A stretch of DNA of 64,000 bases from Pseudomonas oryzagri (GCF_020831405.1 NZ_JAJHPU010000015.1:1-64000); one strand, 5' to 3'; positions 28,243-39,411 are shown, numbered from the stretch's first letter. Made by a program: numbers and translations. The notes: a model not told the origin generated them from the letters alone.

Positions 28243-29907
28243 ATGGAACACTATCTCAAGCCGCTGGATGCCACCCAACAGCCCGCCTGGCAAGCCCTGC
28301 GCGCGCAACGCGAGCGCATGCAGCAGTTCAGCCTGCGCGCCGCCTTCGCCGCCGATCCACAGCGCTTCCAGCGCTACTCGCTGAGCCAGGCCGGCCTGTT
28401 CCTCGACTACTCGAAGAACCTGATCGACGCCGGCAGCCTGTCCGCGCTGATCGAGCTGGCCCGGCAGATGAAGCTGCAGCCGGCGATCGAGGCGCTGTTC
28501 GAAGGCCGTCCCGTGAACGCCTCCGAGCGCCGCCCGGCGCTGCATACCGCGCTGCGCCGTCCGGTCGGCGAGCGCGTTCTGGTCGACGGCGTCGACGTGA
28601 TGCCCGAGGTGCATCGCGTGCTCGGCCAGATGACCGAACTGGTGCAGCGCATCCACAACGGCCTGTGGCGCGGCTACACCGAGATGCCGATCACCGACGT
28701 GGTCAACATCGGTATCGGCGGCTCCTTCCTCGGCCCGCAGCTGGTGTCCGAGGCGCTGCTGCCCTTCGCCCAGCGCGGCGTGCGCTGCCACTACCTGGCC
28801 AACGTCGACGGCAGCGAGTTCCACGAAGTGACCGCCGGACTGCGCGCGGAAACCACCCTGTTCATCGTCTCCTCCAAGTCCTTCGGCACCCTGGAGACCC
28901 TGAAGAACGCCCAGGCCGCGCGGCGCTGGGTGCTCGCCCAGGGCTGCCGCGAGGCCGACCTGCACCGCCACTTCATCGCCGTGTCCAGCAACCGCGAGGC
29001 GGCCGTGGCGTTCGGCATCGCCGCGGAGAACATCTTCCCGATGTGGGACTGGGTCGGCGGGCGCTACTCGCTGTGGTCGGCGATCGGCCTGCCGATCGCC
29101 CTGGCCATCGGCATGGGCAACTTCAAGGAGCTGCTGGCCGGCGCCTACGCCATGGACCAGCACTTCCAGAGCGCGCCCTTCGAGCAGAACATGCCGGTGC
29201 TGCTGGCCCTGCTCGGCGTCTGGTACGGCGATTTCTGGGGCGCGCAGAGCCACGCGATCCTTCCCTACGATCACCACCTGCGCAATTTCAACCAGCACCT
29301 GCAGCAGCTGGACATGGAGTCCAACGGCAAGCGCGTGCGCCAGGACGGCAGCGCGGTCAGCTGCGGCACCGGCCCGGTGATCTGGGGCGGCGTCGGCTGC
29401 AACGGCCAGCACGCCTACCACCAGCTGCTGCACCAGGGCACCCTGCTGATCCCGGCCGACTTCATCGTGCCGGTGGTCAGCTACAACCCGGTCGCCGACC
29501 ACCACCAGTGGCTGTACGCCAACTGCCTGTCGCAGAGCCAGGCGCTGATGTGCGGCAAGACCCTCGAGGAAGCCGAGGCCGAGCTGCGCGCCCAGGGCCT
29601 GGCCGAGGCCGAAGTGCAGCGCCTGGCGCCGCACAAGGTGATTCCCGGCAACCGGCCGAGCAACACCCTCGTTCTCGAGCGGGTCAGCCCGCGGCGCGTC
29701 GGCGCACTGGTCGCCCTCTACGAGCACAAGGTGTTCGCCCAGAGCGTGATCTGGGGCATCAACGCCTTCGACCAATGGGGCGTCGAGCTGGGCAAGGAGC
29801 TGGGCAAGAACCTCTACGGCCGCCTCACCGGCGAGGACGCCAGCCCGGCCGCGGACAGCTCGACCCAGGGCCTGATCGACTACTTCCGCGCCCGCCACCG
29901 CGGCTGA
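28243..29907 (+). CDS. pgi: Glucose-6-phosphate isomerase
   Basis: Interconverts glucose-6-phosphate and fructose-6-phosphate; in pseudomonads mainly gluconeogenic and for alginate or cell-wall precursors. The 554-residue protein shows the signatures [49 protein letters not shown], catalytic Glu in MESNGK and the active-site Lys in [11 protein letters not shown] at 28243 ([13 protein letters not shown]). Ends at a GC hairpin. Confidence 0.96.
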   Translation: MEHYLKPLDATQQPAWQALRAQRERMQQFSLRAAFAADPQRFQRYSLSQAGLFLDYSKNLIDAGSLSALIELARQMKLQPAIEALFEGRPVNASERRPALHTALRRPVGERVLVDGVDVMPEVHRVLGQMTELVQRIHNGLWRGYTEMPITDVVNIGIGGSFLGPQLVSEALLPFAQRGVRCHYLANVDGSEFHEVTAGLRAETTLFIVSSKSFGTLETLKNAQAARRWVLAQGCREADLHRHFIAVSSNREAAVAFGIAAENIFPMWDWVGGRYSLWSAIGLPIALAIGMGNFKELLAGAYAMDQHFQSAPFEQNMPVLLALLGVWYGDFWGAQSHAILPYDHHLRNFNQHLQQLDMESNGKRVRQDGSAVSCGTGPVIWGGVGCNGQHAYHQLLHQGTLLIPADFIVPVVSYNPVADHHQWLYANCLSQSQALMCGKTLEEAEAELRAQGLAEAEVQRLAPHKVIPGNRPSNTLVLERVSPRRVGALVALYEHKVFAQSVIWGINAFDQWGVELGKELGKNLYGRLTGEDASPAADSSTQGLIDYFRARHRG

Positions 29908-29914
29908 GGCGCCC

Positions 29915-29939
29915 ACGGCCCGCCCGCACGGCGGGCCGT
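29915..29939. terminator. Stem-loop after pgi
   Basis: ACGGCCCGCC, loop CGCAC, GGCGGGCCGT: a perfect 10-base-pair stem eight bases after the pgi stop. The T run is poor (CCTTGC), so termination strength is uncertain. Confidence 0.55.
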
Positions 29940-30005
29940 CCTTGCAAGGCTGATGGTCCGGGTCCACGCTGAAGGGCATCGCGGACTGACGCGCAGGGCC
30001 TTGCC

Positions 30006-31943
30006 ATGTTCGATATTCGTGTCCACCCGGTCGCCCCCGCCGCCTACCGGCATGCCTGGCTGCACGCCGAGGATTACCAGCGGCTCTATCGCCAATCGAT
30101 CGAGCAACCCGAGCAGTTCTGGGCCGAGCAGGCCCAGCGCTTCCTCGACTGGTTCAAGCCCTGGCGCAGCGTGCACCACGGCGACTTCCGCAAGGGCCAG
30201 GTCAGCTGGTTCCGCGGCGGCCAGCTGAACGCCGCCTACAACTGCCTGGACCGTCACCTGGCCACGCGCGGCGAGCAGACGGCGATCATCTGGGAGGGCG
30301 ACGACCCCGGCCAGTCCCGCTATCTCAGCTACCGCGAACTGCACGAGCAGGTCTGCCGGCTGGCCAATGCCCTCAAGCTGCTCGGCGTCCACAAGGGCGA
30401 CCGGGTGTGCATCTACCTGCCGATGATCCCGGCGGCGGCCTGCGCCATGCTCGCCTGCGCGCGCATCGGTGCGGTGCACTCGGTGGTGTTCGGCGGCTTT
30501 TCGCCCGACGCCCTGCGCGACCGCATCCTCGACTCCGACTGCCGGCTGGTGATCACCGCCGACGAGGGTGTGCGCGGTGGCAAGCACGTCCCGCTCAAGG
30601 CCAACGTCGATCGCGCGCTGCGGGACTGCCCGAACGTGGCCAACGTGATCGTGGTCGCCCACAGCCACGCCGGCATCGACTGGCTGGCCGGCCGCGACCA
30701 CTGGTACCACGAGCTGCTCGGCCAGGTCGACGCCGATTGCCCGGCCGAACCGATGGACGCCGAGGATCCGCTGTTCATCCTCTATACCTCGGGCTCGACC
30801 GGCAAACCCAAGGGGGTGCTGCACTCCACCGGCGGCTACCTGCTGGCCGCCGCCATGACCCACAGGTACGTGTTCGACTACCGCGACGGCGAGGTTTTCT
30901 GGTGCACCGCCGACGTCGGCTGGGTCACCGGCCACAGCTACGGCGTCTATGGCCCGCTGGCCAACGGCGCCATCACCCTGATGTACGAGGGCGTGCCCGC
31001 CTATCCGGACGCCTCGCGGCCTTGGCAAGTGATCGACAAGCACAAAGTGAACATCTTCTACACCGCGCCCACCGCCCTGCGCGCGCTGATGCGCGAAGGC
31101 GACGCACCGGTGCAATGCACCTCGCGGGAGAGCCTGCGCCTGCTCGGCTCGGTGGGTGAGCCGATCAACCCGGAAGCCTGGGAGTGGTACTACCACGTGG
31201 TCGGCGATAGCCGCTGCCCGATCGTCGATACCTGGTGGCAGACGGAGACCGGCACCATCATGATCGCCCCGCTGCCCGGCGCCACCACGCTCAAGCCCGG
31301 TTCGGCGACCCGGCCGTTCTTCGGTGTGCAGCCGGTGCTGCTTGACGACCGCGGCCGCGAGATCGAGGGGCCGGGCAGCGGTTTGCTGGCCATCAAGGGC
31401 AGTTGGCCGAGTCAGATCCGCACCGTGTACGGCGACCACCAGCGGCTGATCGACACCTACTTCAAGCCCTACCCCGGCTACTACTTCACCGGCGACGGCG
31501 CGCGCCGCGACGAGGACGGCGACTACTGGATCACCGGGCGGGTCGACGACGTGCTCAACGTCTCCGGCCACCGCCTGGGCAGCGCCGAGGTGGAGAGCGC
31601 CCTGGTGCTGCACGACGCGGTGGCCGAGGCGGCGGTGGTCGGCTATCCGCACGATATCAAGGGCCAGGGCGTGTACGCCTTCGTCACCCTGATGAGCGAC
31701 ACCCAGCCGAGCGAGCCGCTGCGCCAGGAGCTGAGCGAGCTGGTGGCCCATGAGATCGGCGGGTTTGCCCGCCCCGACCTGATCCAGTGGGCGCCCGGGC
31801 TGCCGAAGACCCGCTCGGGCAAGATCATGCGGCGCATCCTGCGCAAGATCGCCTGCAACGAACTGGACAACCTCGGCGACACCTCGACCCTCGCCGATCC
31901 CTCGGTGGTCGACCAGCTGGTCGCCGGCCGGCTGATGCCGTAA
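30006..31943 (+). CDS. acs: Acetyl-CoA synthetase (AMP-forming)
   Basis: Activates acetate to acetyl-CoA through an acetyl-AMP intermediate. The 645-residue protein carries the AMP-binding motif [14 protein letters not shown] near residue 260, DTWWQTETG near 413, and the C-terminal catalytic Lys in [15 protein letters not shown] near 605, the residue whose acetylation inactivates the family. Pseudomonads often hold more than one acs; position beside pgi matches acsB of P. aeruginosa. ATG at 30006. Confidence 0.95.
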   Translation: MFDIRVHPVAPAAYRHAWLHAEDYQRLYRQSIEQPEQFWAEQAQRFLDWFKPWRSVHHGDFRKGQVSWFRGGQLNAAYNCLDRHLATRGEQTAIIWEGDDPGQSRYLSYRELHEQVCRLANALKLLGVHKGDRVCIYLPMIPAAACAMLACARIGAVHSVVFGGFSPDALRDRILDSDCRLVITADEGVRGGKHVPLKANVDRALRDCPNVANVIVVAHSHAGIDWLAGRDHWYHELLGQVDADCPAEPMDAEDPLFILYTSGSTGKPKGVLHSTGGYLLAAAMTHRYVFDYRDGEVFWCTADVGWVTGHSYGVYGPLANGAITLMYEGVPAYPDASRPWQVIDKHKVNIFYTAPTALRALMREGDAPVQCTSRESLRLLGSVGEPINPEAWEWYYHVVGDSRCPIVDTWWQTETGTIMIAPLPGATTLKPGSATRPFFGVQPVLLDDRGREIEGPGSGLLAIKGSWPSQIRTVYGDHQRLIDTYFKPYPGYYFTGDGARRDEDGDYWITGRVDDVLNVSGHRLGSAEVESALVLHDAVAEAAVVGYPHDIKGQGVYAFVTLMSDTQPSEPLRQELSELVAHEIGGFARPDLIQWAPGLPKTRSGKIMRRILRKIACNELDNLGDTSTLADPSVVDQLVAGRLMP

Positions 31944-32014
31944 GCGAAGGCGCGGGACGGGCGCACACGGGGCCGGGCTGGTAAACTGCCGCCCCCTTGA
32001 GCCGGAGACGCGTC

Positions 32015-33031
32015 ATGTCCGCCTTGAACCAGGCGCTGCGCGCCGCCCTCGAGCGCCGCCAGGCGCTGCTCGCCGACCTGCACGCGCAGGGTACCGACTG
32101 CTATCGACTGCTCCACGGCAGCCAGGAAGGCGTGCCGGGCCTGACCATCGACCGCTACGGCCCGCAGCTGCTGGTGCAGAGTTTCCACCAGCCGCTGCAG
32201 CGCGAAGTCCTGCTCGACGCCTTCGCCACCTGCCAGGATGCACTCGGCACTTCCCTGCTGCCAGTGTACAACGACCGCTCGCAGGCCAATTCGCGCATCG
32301 ACCGCAGCGACCCCGTCTACCAGGCCGCCCCCGAGGCGCTGGCCGATCTGCTCGGCCACGAATGGGGGCTGAACTACCGGGTGCGCGCCCGCCACCCTGG
32401 CCAGGACCCGCTGCTGTTCCTCGACCTGCGCAACGCCCGCGGCTGGGTGAAGCGGCACAGCGCCGGCAAGTCGGTGCTCAATCTCTTCGCCTACACCTGC
32501 GGGGTCGGCCTGTGCGCCGCAGCCGGCGGCGCGCGTCAGGTGACCAATCTCGACTTCGCCGAAGGCAACCTGGCGGTCGGCCGCGAGAACGGCGCGCTCA
32601 ATCCGGATCTCCCGGCAATGCGCTTCATCCAGTCCGACTACTTTCCGGCCATCCGCCAGCTCGCCGGCCTGCCGGTGGCGCATCGCCGCGGCCAGCGTCT
32701 GCCCGGCTACCCGCGCCTGGCGGAGGAGCGCTTCGACCTGGTGTTCCTCGACCCGCCGGCCTGGGCCCGCAGCGCCTTCGGCACCGTCGACCTGCTGCGC
32801 GACTACCAGAGCCTGCTCAAGCCGGCGCTGCTGGCCACCGCCGAGGGCGGCACTCTGGTGTGCTGCAACAATCTGGCGAAGGTCGAGCTGGCCGACTGGC
32901 GCGAACAGGTGCTGCGCTGCGCCAGCAAGAATGGGCGTCCGGTACGTGAGGTCGAAGTGCTGACGCCCGCCGCCGACTTCCCTTCGTTCGATGATCGGCC
33001 GCCGCTGAAGACGCTGATCCTGCGCCTCTAA
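32015..33031 (+). CDS. Class I SAM-dependent methyltransferase, RlmI/RlmK-like
   Basis: Probable RNA m5C- or m2G-type methyltransferase. The 338 residues show an N-terminal region resembling the RlmI/RlmK family (VPGLTIDRYGPQLLVQSF, then DLRNARGWVK), the SAM-binding segment VLNLFAYTCGVGLCAAAGGA and the catalytic FDLVFLDPPAWARSAFGTV. It has no visible PUA domain at the N-terminus, so target identity is uncertain. Start at ATG 32015, preceded by CCGGAGACG. Monocistronic between acs and the DUF748 gene. Confidence 0.78.
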   Translation: MSALNQALRAALERRQALLADLHAQGTDCYRLLHGSQEGVPGLTIDRYGPQLLVQSFHQPLQREVLLDAFATCQDALGTSLLPVYNDRSQANSRIDRSDPVYQAAPEALADLLGHEWGLNYRVRARHPGQDPLLFLDLRNARGWVKRHSAGKSVLNLFAYTCGVGLCAAAGGARQVTNLDFAEGNLAVGRENGALNPDLPAMRFIQSDYFPAIRQLAGLPVAHRRGQRLPGYPRLAEERFDLVFLDPPAWARSAFGTVDLLRDYQSLLKPALLATAEGGTLVCCNNLAKVELADWREQVLRCASKNGRPVREVEVLTPAADFPSFDDRPPLKTLILRL

Positions 33032-33140
33032 GCCGGCGACGCAAAGTTCGCGGGCAGCTCCCGCGAGCTACGCGAATGGCGGCGGCCGCCACAATTGGAA
33101 CCGGCGCCGCATGCCATACTCCAAGGCATCTTCTGCCTGG

Positions 33141-36100
33141 ATGAAGCGCGTGGTTATGCCCAAAGGATTGAAGCGTGGCCTGGTGGCCCTGGTCGTCGTT
33201 CCCCTGCTGTATGCACTGGTCGGCTTCCTGCTGGTGCCATGGGCGGGGCTGAAGATCGCCAACCAGAAGCTGGCCGAGTACGCCACCGTACCCGCCCGCC
33301 TGGAGCGCATCGAGTTCAATCCGTTCAGCCTCGAGCTGAGCCTGCACGGCCTGCGTCTCGGCGAGACGGGAGCCGAGCAACTGGCCTTCGCCCGGCTGTA
33401 CGCCAACCTGCAGGTCGACAGCCTGTGGCAGGGGGCACTGCACCTGCACGAGCTGCAGCTGGAGCGGCCGCACGTCGAACTGCTGTTCGCCGCCGACCGC
33501 CCGTTCAACCTGCTGCAGCTGTTCCGGCTGCCGACCGCTACCGAGGAGCCGACGCCGCCCGGCGAGCCGTTCCCGCTGTATGTCGACCGCTTCGTCTTGA
33601 GCGGCGGCAGCCTGCACCTGCTCGACCAGCGTCCGCAACCGCCGGTCGAGCTGCGTTACGAGCAGCTCGACCTCGAGCTGCTGCGCTTCGGCACCCGCAC
33701 CGTGGACAATGGCGAACTGCGCCTGCAGGCACACGGTTCGAGCGGCGCCCGCCTCGACCTGCAGGGCCGCCTGGGTCTGCAGCCGTTGCGTGCCGAAGGC
33801 CGGCTGAGCGTCGCCGAGATCGGCCTGAGCACCTGGTGGCCCTATGTGCGCCGCCTGTTGGCGCTAGAGCTGCCGCAAGGCGTCGCCAGCCTGGCCGGCG
33901 ACTTCCAGCTCAAGCTCGAGGAAGGGCTGCATCTCGAACTGAGCAATAGCCAGGTGCAGTTGAGCGGCGTGCAGCTGCGCCAGCCCGACGGCCAGCCGCT
34001 GCTCGAGGTGGACGAGCTGGCGCTCGCCGCCGGGCAACTGAGCCTGAGCCCCGGACCGCAGCTCCAGCTGGCCAACGGCCAGGCGCACCTCACGGCGCTG
34101 CAGCTGCATCGACCGGGCACCCCGCCGGTGCTCAAGCTGGCCAGCCTGGAGATCGCCGATACCTCCCTGGATCTGGTCGCCCGCCAGGTGGCGATCGGCC
34201 AGCTGCGCAGCCAGGGCCTGGAGGCTTGGGCGGCACGCGAGGCCGACGGTCGCCTCGACTGGCAGACTCTGCTGGAGCGCCAGCTGGCGAGCCTGCAGGT
34301 GCCACCGCCCGCGCCCCAGCCGGCTGCTGATACCGCCCCCGCCGCCAGCGCGCCGGCGTCCACGAGCGCAGCGCCCAGCAGCACCGTGCCCTCTGGCGGG
34401 AGCGATACCGCGAGCGCCGCACCCGCTTCCCCCCTGACAACGGGCGATATGCCGGCGGACGGCGCAGCCCCGCCGCGTGCTGACGGCCCCTGGCAGGTTC
34501 GCCTCAAGGACATTCAGCTGCGCGACTGGCGCGCCCATCTCGAGGACCGCGTAGCGCAGCCGGCGGTGCCGCTGGAGGTAGGTCCGCTGAACCTCGATCT
34601 GCAGGACGTCAGCAGCACTGGCGAGCAGCCATTCCGCCTCAAGCTGGCCAGCGGCATCGGCGCCCGCGGCCGTCTCGAGGCCAGCGGCCAGGTGCGCCTG
34701 CAGCCGTTGTCCAGCCAGCTGCAGGTACAGGCACGCGAACTCGATCTGCGTCTGGCGCAGGCCTACCTGAGCCCGTTCGTTCGTCTGGAGTTGCGCAGCG
34801 GCACTCTGGGCGCCGACCTCGCCGTCGATCTGCAGGGAGTCGCGCCGCTGGCGCTGCGCCTCGCCGGCAGCGCCGAAGTGAACCAGCTGCATACCCTGGA
34901 CACCCTCAAGGGGCGCGACTTCGTCAGGTGGCAGACGCTCAACCTCGATGGCCTGGAGTACCGTCACGGCGAGCAGTTGCGCATCGATCGGGTTCGCCTG
35001 CTACAGCCCTACGCCCGCTTCATTATCAACGAGGACCTCAGCACCAACGTCAAGGAGCTGTTGATCCCCCAGCCGCCCGCCCCCGCTCCGGCGCAGCCGG
35101 GCAAGCCACTGCACCTGCTGATCGGTGGCGTCGAGATCAAGGACGGCTCGGCCAACTTCGCCGACTTCTCGCTGACTCCCGACTTCGCCACCGCCATCCA
35201 GCAGCTCAATGGCCGCATCGGCACGCTCGACAACCAGGCGAACCAGTCGGCCAGCGTGGATATCCGCGGCAAGGTCGATCGCTATGCCCCGGTGAGCATC
35301 AAGGGCCGCCTGACGCCCTTCTCGCCGCTGGAGCAGATGGATATCGCCACCCGCTTCCGGCGCGTCGAGCTGACCACCCTGACCCCCTACGCCGGCAAGT
35401 TCGCCGGCTACAAGATCCGCAAGGGCCGGCTCAACCTCGATCTGCACTACCGTATCAACAAGGGCCGCCTGGATGCCGACAACCGGGTCCTGCTGGAGGA
35501 CCTGCAGCTCGGCGAGCGCGTCGACAGTCCCAGCGCCACCGACCTGCCGGTGCGCCTGGCGGTGGCGCTGCTCAAGGACACCGAGGGCAATATCGACATC
35601 GCCCTGCCGGTACAGGGCGACCTCAACAATCCCGAGTTCAGCGTGGTACCGATCGTCTGGCAGACCCTGCGCAACCTGGCCCTGCGCGCGGTGCAGTCGC
35701 CCTTCAAGCTCATCGCCGGACTGGCCGAGGGCAGCGATGAGCAGCTCGACAGCGTGCCCTTCGCGGCCGGCTCCAGCGAGCTGAGTGCAGCGGCACAGGC
35801 CAACCTCGGCAAGCTGGCCAAGGCCCTGCAAAATCGCACGGAGCTGCGGCTGGAGGTGGAAGGCATGAGCGTGGCGGCGCTCGATGGTTCGCCGCTGGCC
35901 GAGCGGCGCCTGGAGCGCGAATATCAGGACACCTGGTACCGCATGCTGCAGCGGCGCGGCGACGCGGTACCTGCCGAAGCCAGTCAGCTGCAGGTTCCGG
36001 AAGACATGAAGGCCGTCCTGCTCGAGGGCATCTATCGCTCCCGCCTCAAGCAGCAGCCGCCCGCCGAGTGGCGCGAGCTGAAGAAGCCCGAACGCGCCGC

Positions 36101-36311
36101 GCGCCTGCGCCAGGCCGTGCTCGATTCCTGGACCGCCAGCCCCCTGTTGCAACGCCAGCTGGCCCAGGACCGCGCCCGGGCGATCAAGGCCTGGCTGGTC
36201 GAACAGGGCGGCCTGAACGACGAGCGCGTCTACCTGCTCGAAGTCGGCAGCGCCGAGAGCACGGCCGAAGGCGGCGTGGTCAGCGTTCCCCTGCACCTGG
36301 ACAGCGCGTAA
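33141..36311 (+). CDS. Large AsmA-like DUF748 envelope protein
   Basis: Predicted inner-membrane-anchored periplasmic protein of about 1056 residues. One N-terminal membrane segment (GLVALVVVPLLYALVGFLLV) is followed by long beta-rich AsmA/DUF748 repeats (leucine-rich, RxEFNPFSLEL-type strands), a Pro/Ala/Ser low-complexity insert (about residues 385-450), more DUF748 sequence, and a C-terminal part with an OmpA-like opening (VPFAAGSSELSAAAQANLGKL). AsmA-superfamily proteins are bridge-like lipid carriers between membranes; a similar role here is inference. Start is uncertain: ATGs at 33111, 33141 and 33156 are all possible. Confidence 0.75.
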   Translation: MKRVVMPKGLKRGLVALVVVPLLYALVGFLLVPWAGLKIANQKLAEYATVPARLERIEFNPFSLELSLHGLRLGETGAEQLAFARLYANLQVDSLWQGALHLHELQLERPHVELLFAADRPFNLLQLFRLPTATEEPTPPGEPFPLYVDRFVLSGGSLHLLDQRPQPPVELRYEQLDLELLRFGTRTVDNGELRLQAHGSSGARLDLQGRLGLQPLRAEGRLSVAEIGLSTWWPYVRRLLALELPQGVASLAGDFQLKLEEGLHLELSNSQVQLSGVQLRQPDGQPLLEVDELALAAGQLSLSPGPQLQLANGQAHLTALQLHRPGTPPVLKLASLEIADTSLDLVARQVAIGQLRSQGLEAWAAREADGRLDWQTLLERQLASLQVPPPAPQPAADTAPAASAPASTSAAPSSTVPSGGSDTASAAPASPLTTGDMPADGAAPPRADGPWQVRLKDIQLRDWRAHLEDRVAQPAVPLEVGPLNLDLQDVSSTGEQPFRLKLASGIGARGRLEASGQVRLQPLSSQLQVQARELDLRLAQAYLSPFVRLELRSGTLGADLAVDLQGVAPLALRLAGSAEVNQLHTLDTLKGRDFVRWQTLNLDGLEYRHGEQLRIDRVRLLQPYARFIINEDLSTNVKELLIPQPPAPAPAQPGKPLHLLIGGVEIKDGSANFADFSLTPDFATAIQQLNGRIGTLDNQANQSASVDIRGKVDRYAPVSIKGRLTPFSPLEQMDIATRFRRVELTTLTPYAGKFAGYKIRKGRLNLDLHYRINKGRLDADNRVLLEDLQLGERVDSPSATDLPVRLAVALLKDTEGNIDIALPVQGDLNNPEFSVVPIVWQTLRNLALRAVQSPFKLIAGLAEGSDEQLDSVPFAAGSSELSAAAQANLGKLAKALQNRTELRLEVEGMSVAALDGSPLAERRLEREYQDTWYRMLQRRGDAVPAEASQLQVPEDMKAVLLEGIYRSRLKQQPPAEWRELKKPERAARLRQAVLDSWTASPLLQRQLAQDRARAIKAWLVEQGGLNDERVYLLEVGSAESTAEGGVVSVPLHLDSA

Positions 36312-36381
36312 GCTGCTGTCCGCGATGTCCAATCTGCATGCGCCGGTGTCCGACGCACCGAGCTCCGGGAGGTTCTTTTTC

Positions 36382-36678
36382 GTGTCCAGGTTTTTGTGTC
36401 TGGCCCTGCTGCTGGCCGCCACTCCGCTGTATGCGGGCAGCCTGCGCTGCCAGAGCCAGCTGGTCGCCACCGGCGATCGGGCCGACGAGGTGCTGCACAA
36501 GTGCGGCGAGCCGGCCACCCGCGACCATATCGGCATGCGCGAGCGTACCGACGCCTACGGTCGCTTCGAGCTGGTGCCGGTCGAAGAGTGGAGTTACGGT
36601 CCGCGCAATGGCATGTACTACTTCCTGCGCTTCGAGGGCAATCGCCTGGTCGAGGTCGACAGCCAGCGCCGGCGCTGA
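36382..36678 (+). CDS. DUF2845 periplasmic protein
   Basis: Small secreted protein of unknown role. I choose the GTG at 36382 because GGGAGG lies nine bases upstream and the product then opens with a clean signal peptide (VSRFLCLALLLAATPLYAG); an ATG at 36325 would add 19 residues and lacks a ribosome site. The mature part of about 80 residues contains the DUF2845 pattern CQSQLVATGDRADEVLHKCGEP and RFEGNRLVEVDS, related to SmpA/OmlA-like small beta domains. It sits 70 bases after the DUF748 gene and may share its transcript. Confidence 0.72.
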   Translation: MSRFLCLALLLAATPLYAGSLRCQSQLVATGDRADEVLHKCGEPATRDHIGMRERTDAYGRFELVPVEEWSYGPRNGMYYFLRFEGNRLVEVDSQRRR

Positions 36679-36702
36679 TCCGGGCCACGCCGATCCAGAA
36701 AG

Positions 36703-36730
36703 CAGAAAAGGCCCCACGGGGCCTTTTCTG
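36703..36730. terminator. Bidirectional terminator between DUF2845 gene and pnp
   Basis: CAGAAAAGGCCC, short loop, GGGCCTTTTCTG. The symmetrical stem ends in A4/T4 on either side, and lies 24 bases after the DUF2845 stop and 22 bases after the pnp stop on the opposite strand, so it can end both convergent transcripts. Confidence 0.8.
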
Positions 36731-36752
36731 TTGCAGCAGGTCTGTCGAAGGA

Positions 36753-38858
36753 TCAGACGCCGGAAGCTTCCGCCGCCGCCACGTCCTTGATCGACAGCTT
36801 GATGCGGCCGCGGTTGTCCACGTCCAGCACCAGCACCTTCACTTCCTCGCCTTCCTTGAGCACGTCGGTGACCTTCTCGATGCGCTTGTCGCTGATCTGC
36901 GAGATGTGCACCAGACCGTCCTTGCCCGGCAGGATGTTGACGAAGGCGCCGAAGTCGACGATGCGCTCCACGCGGCCGACGTAGATCTTGCCGACTTCGG
37001 CCTCGGCGGTGATGCCCAGCACGCGCTGACGGGCAGCCTCGGCGGCCTCCTTGGTTTCGCCGTAGATCTTCACGCTGCCGTCGTCCTCGATGTCGATCGA
37101 GGCCTTGGTCTCTTCGCAGATACTGCGGATGGTGGCGCCACCCTTGCCGATCACGTCGCGGATCTTGTCCGAGTCGATCTTCATCTGGATCATGGTCGGC
37201 GCGTTTTCCGACAGCTCGGCGCGCGGCTTGGCGATCACCTGGTTCATCTGGCCGAGGATGTTCAGACGCGCTTCCAGAGCCTGGTTCAGCGCGATCTCCA
37301 TGATCTCTTCGGTGATGCCCTGGATCTTGATGTCCATCTGCAGGGCGGTCACGCCCTTGTCGGTACCGGCCACCTTGAAGTCCATGTCGCCGAGGTGGTC
37401 CTCGTCACCGAGGATGTCGGTCAGCACGGCGAACTTGTCGCCTTCCTTGACCAGACCCATGGCGATACCGGCCACCGGCGCCTTGACCGGCACGCCGGCG
37501 TCCATCAGCGCCAGGGAAGCGCCGCAGACGGAAGCCATCGAGCTGGAGCCGTTGGATTCGGTGATTTCCGACACCACACGGATGGTGTAGGGGAAGTCGG
37601 TCTGGCTCGGCAGCATGGCGGCGACGCCACGGCGGGCCAGACGGCCGTGACCGATCTCGCGACGGCCCGGGCTGCCCATGCGGCCGCACTCGCCCACCGA
37701 GAACGGCGGGAAGTTGTAGTGCAGCATGAAGGCGTCCTTGCGCTCGCCTTCCAGGGTGTCCAGCAGCTGGGCATCACGGGCGGTGCCGAGGGTGGCGACC
37801 ACCAGGGCCTGGGTTTCGCCGCGGGTGAACAGCGCCGAGCCATGGGTCTTGCCCAGCACGCCGACTTCGATGGCCAGCGGGCGCACGGTGCGGGTGTCGC
37901 GACCGTCGATACGCGGCTTGCCGTTGACGATGTTCTCGCGCACGGTGCGGTATTCGAGCAGGCCGAACACGTCCTTGACCTCGCCGGCCGGGAACTGGCC
38001 TTCGCCTTCGCCAGCGAACTTGGCGACCACCTGATCGCGCAGGGCGTCGAGGGCGGCGTAGCGCTGCTGCTTGACGGTGATGGTGTAGGCGTTCGAGATC
38101 GCCTCGCCGAACTCGGCCTTGATCGCGTCGATCAGGGCGGTGTTGGCCTGCGGTGCCTGCCAGTCCCAGCGCGGCTTGGCGGCTTCCGCGGCGAATTCCT
38201 TGATGGCGCGGATGGCGCTCTGGAATTCCTCGTGGGCGAACAGCACGGCGCCCAGCATCTGGTCTTCGGTCAGCTCTTCGGCTTCCGACTCGACCATCAG
38301 CACGGCGTCTTCGGTACCGGCCACGACCATGTCCAGACGCGAGCTCTGCAGCTGCTCGTAGGACGGGTTGAGGATGTAACCCACTTCGTCGTGGTAGCCG
38401 ACACGGGCAGCGCCGATCGGGCCGTCGAAGGGGATGCCGGATACGGCCAGCGCGGCGGAGGTGCCGATCATCGCGGCGATGTCCGGATCGGACTTCTTGG
38501 TGGTGGAAACGACGGTGCAGACGACCTGCACTTCGTTCATGAAACCTTCGGGGAACAGCGGGCGGATCGGGCGGTCGATCAGGCGCGAGGTCAGGGTTTC
38601 CTTCTCGCTCGGACGGCCTTCACGCTTGAAGAAGCCACCCGGGATGCGGCCGGCGGCGTAGGTCTTTTCCTGATAGTGCACGGACAGCGGGAAGAAGCCC
38701 TTGCCCGGGTCGGCCTGCTTGGCACCGACCACGGTGACCAGCACGCTGACGCCATCCATGTTGACCAGCACGGCGCCGGAGGCTTGACGGGCGATGCGCC
38801 CGGTCTCGAGGGTGACGGTCGACTGACCGAACTGGAACTGCTTGATAACCGGATTCAC
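36753..38858 (-). CDS. pnp: Polyribonucleotide nucleotidyltransferase (PNPase)
   Basis: Phosphorolytic 3'-5' exoribonuclease of the RNA degradosome. The 701-residue protein has two RNase PH domains (first [25 protein letters not shown]; second [23 protein letters not shown] and [19 protein letters not shown]), then KH ([12 protein letters not shown]) and S1 ([19 protein letters not shown]) domains. Start is a GTG at 38856-38858 with AAGGAA seven bases upstream, giving [11 protein letters not shown]; an upstream ATG at 38936 would read through the leader hairpin. Second gene of rpsO-pnp. Confidence 0.96.
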   Translation of the reverse strand: MNPVIKQFQFGQSTVTLETGRIARQASGAVLVNMDGVSVLVTVVGAKQADPGKGFFPLSVHYQEKTYAAGRIPGGFFKREGRPSEKETLTSRLIDRPIRPLFPEGFMNEVQVVCTVVSTTKKSDPDIAAMIGTSAALAVSGIPFDGPIGAARVGYHDEVGYILNPSYEQLQSSRLDMVVAGTEDAVLMVESEAEELTEDQMLGAVLFAHEEFQSAIRAIKEFAAEAAKPRWDWQAPQANTALIDAIKAEFGEAISNAYTITVKQQRYAALDALRDQVVAKFAGEGEGQFPAGEVKDVFGLLEYRTVRENIVNGKPRIDGRDTRTVRPLAIEVGVLGKTHGSALFTRGETQALVVATLGTARDAQLLDTLEGERKDAFMLHYNFPPFSVGECGRMGSPGRREIGHGRLARRGVAAMLPSQTDFPYTIRVVSEITESNGSSSMASVCGASLALMDAGVPVKAPVAGIAMGLVKEGDKFAVLTDILGDEDHLGDMDFKVAGTDKGVTALQMDIKIQGITEEIMEIALNQALEARLNILGQMNQVIAKPRAELSENAPTMIQMKIDSDKIRDVIGKGGATIRSICEETKASIDIEDDGSVKIYGETKEAAEAARQRVLGITAEAEVGKIYVGRVERIVDFGAFVNILPGKDGLVHISQISDKRIEKVTDVLKEGEEVKVLVLDVDNRGRIKLSIKDVAAAEASGV

Positions 38859-38936
38859 GGTATTTTCCTTCTCTATGTTGCCTTGGGGAAATCGGGGAAG
38901 CGGCGGGAATCGGACCCTGACCACTTCGCAGGTCAT

Positions 38937-38970
38937 GTACGGAAGGCCGCCGCGCGGCGGGCTTTCGTAC
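38937..38970 (-). promoter_or_regulatory. Long hairpin in the rpsO-pnp intercistronic region
   Basis: GTACGAAAGCCCGCCG and CGGCGGCCTTCCGTAC on the minus strand fold into a ~16-base-pair stem about 80 bases upstream of the pnp start. In E. coli the equivalent hairpin is cut by RNase III and then trimmed by PNPase itself, giving autoregulation of pnp. The same role here is inferred from position and size. No T run follows, so it is not a terminator. Confidence 0.65.
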
Positions 38971-39045
38971 AGGACCTCGGAAAGCCTGGAGCAGGCAGCC
39001 CGCGGGGGCGGACGTGCCAGCTCCAGGCCTCCAGAGAGCTACGTC

Positions 39046-39315
39046 TTAGCGACGCAGGCCCAGACGCGCGATCAGGGCGCTGTAACGAGTGGTGTCCTTA
39101 CCCTTCAGGTAGTCCAGCAGCTTGCGGCGCTGGTTGACCATGCGGATCAGACCACGACGGCTGTGGTGGTCCTTGGCATTGGCCTTGAAGTGGTCCTGCA
39201 GCTTGTTGATGTTGGCGGTCAGCAGGGCAACCTGCACTTCCGGAGAACCGGTATCGCCTTCAGCTTGCTTGTAATCGTTAACGATCTGGGCTTTCTCTTG
39301 AACGCTCAGTGCCAT
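39046..39315 (-). CDS. rpsO: 30S ribosomal protein S15
   Basis: Small-subunit protein that binds the 16S rRNA central domain early in assembly. The 89-residue product [33 protein letters not shown] is the canonical S15, with [19 protein letters not shown] near residue 54. Between truB and pnp, all minus strand, as in most gammaproteobacteria. Confidence 0.98.
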   Translation of the reverse strand: MALSVQEKAQIVNDYKQAEGDTGSPEVQVALLTANINKLQDHFKANAKDHHSRRGLIRMVNQRRKLLDYLKGKDTTRYSALIARLGLRR

Positions 39316-39411
39316 GATGGACTTTCCTCTGAGGTAACAGGCCGGGGAAGTTCCCCGTTTTCATGAGTGGAGGAGTGACCGTGCCTGCTGACAGCCATCC
39401 TCGTCCGGTCC

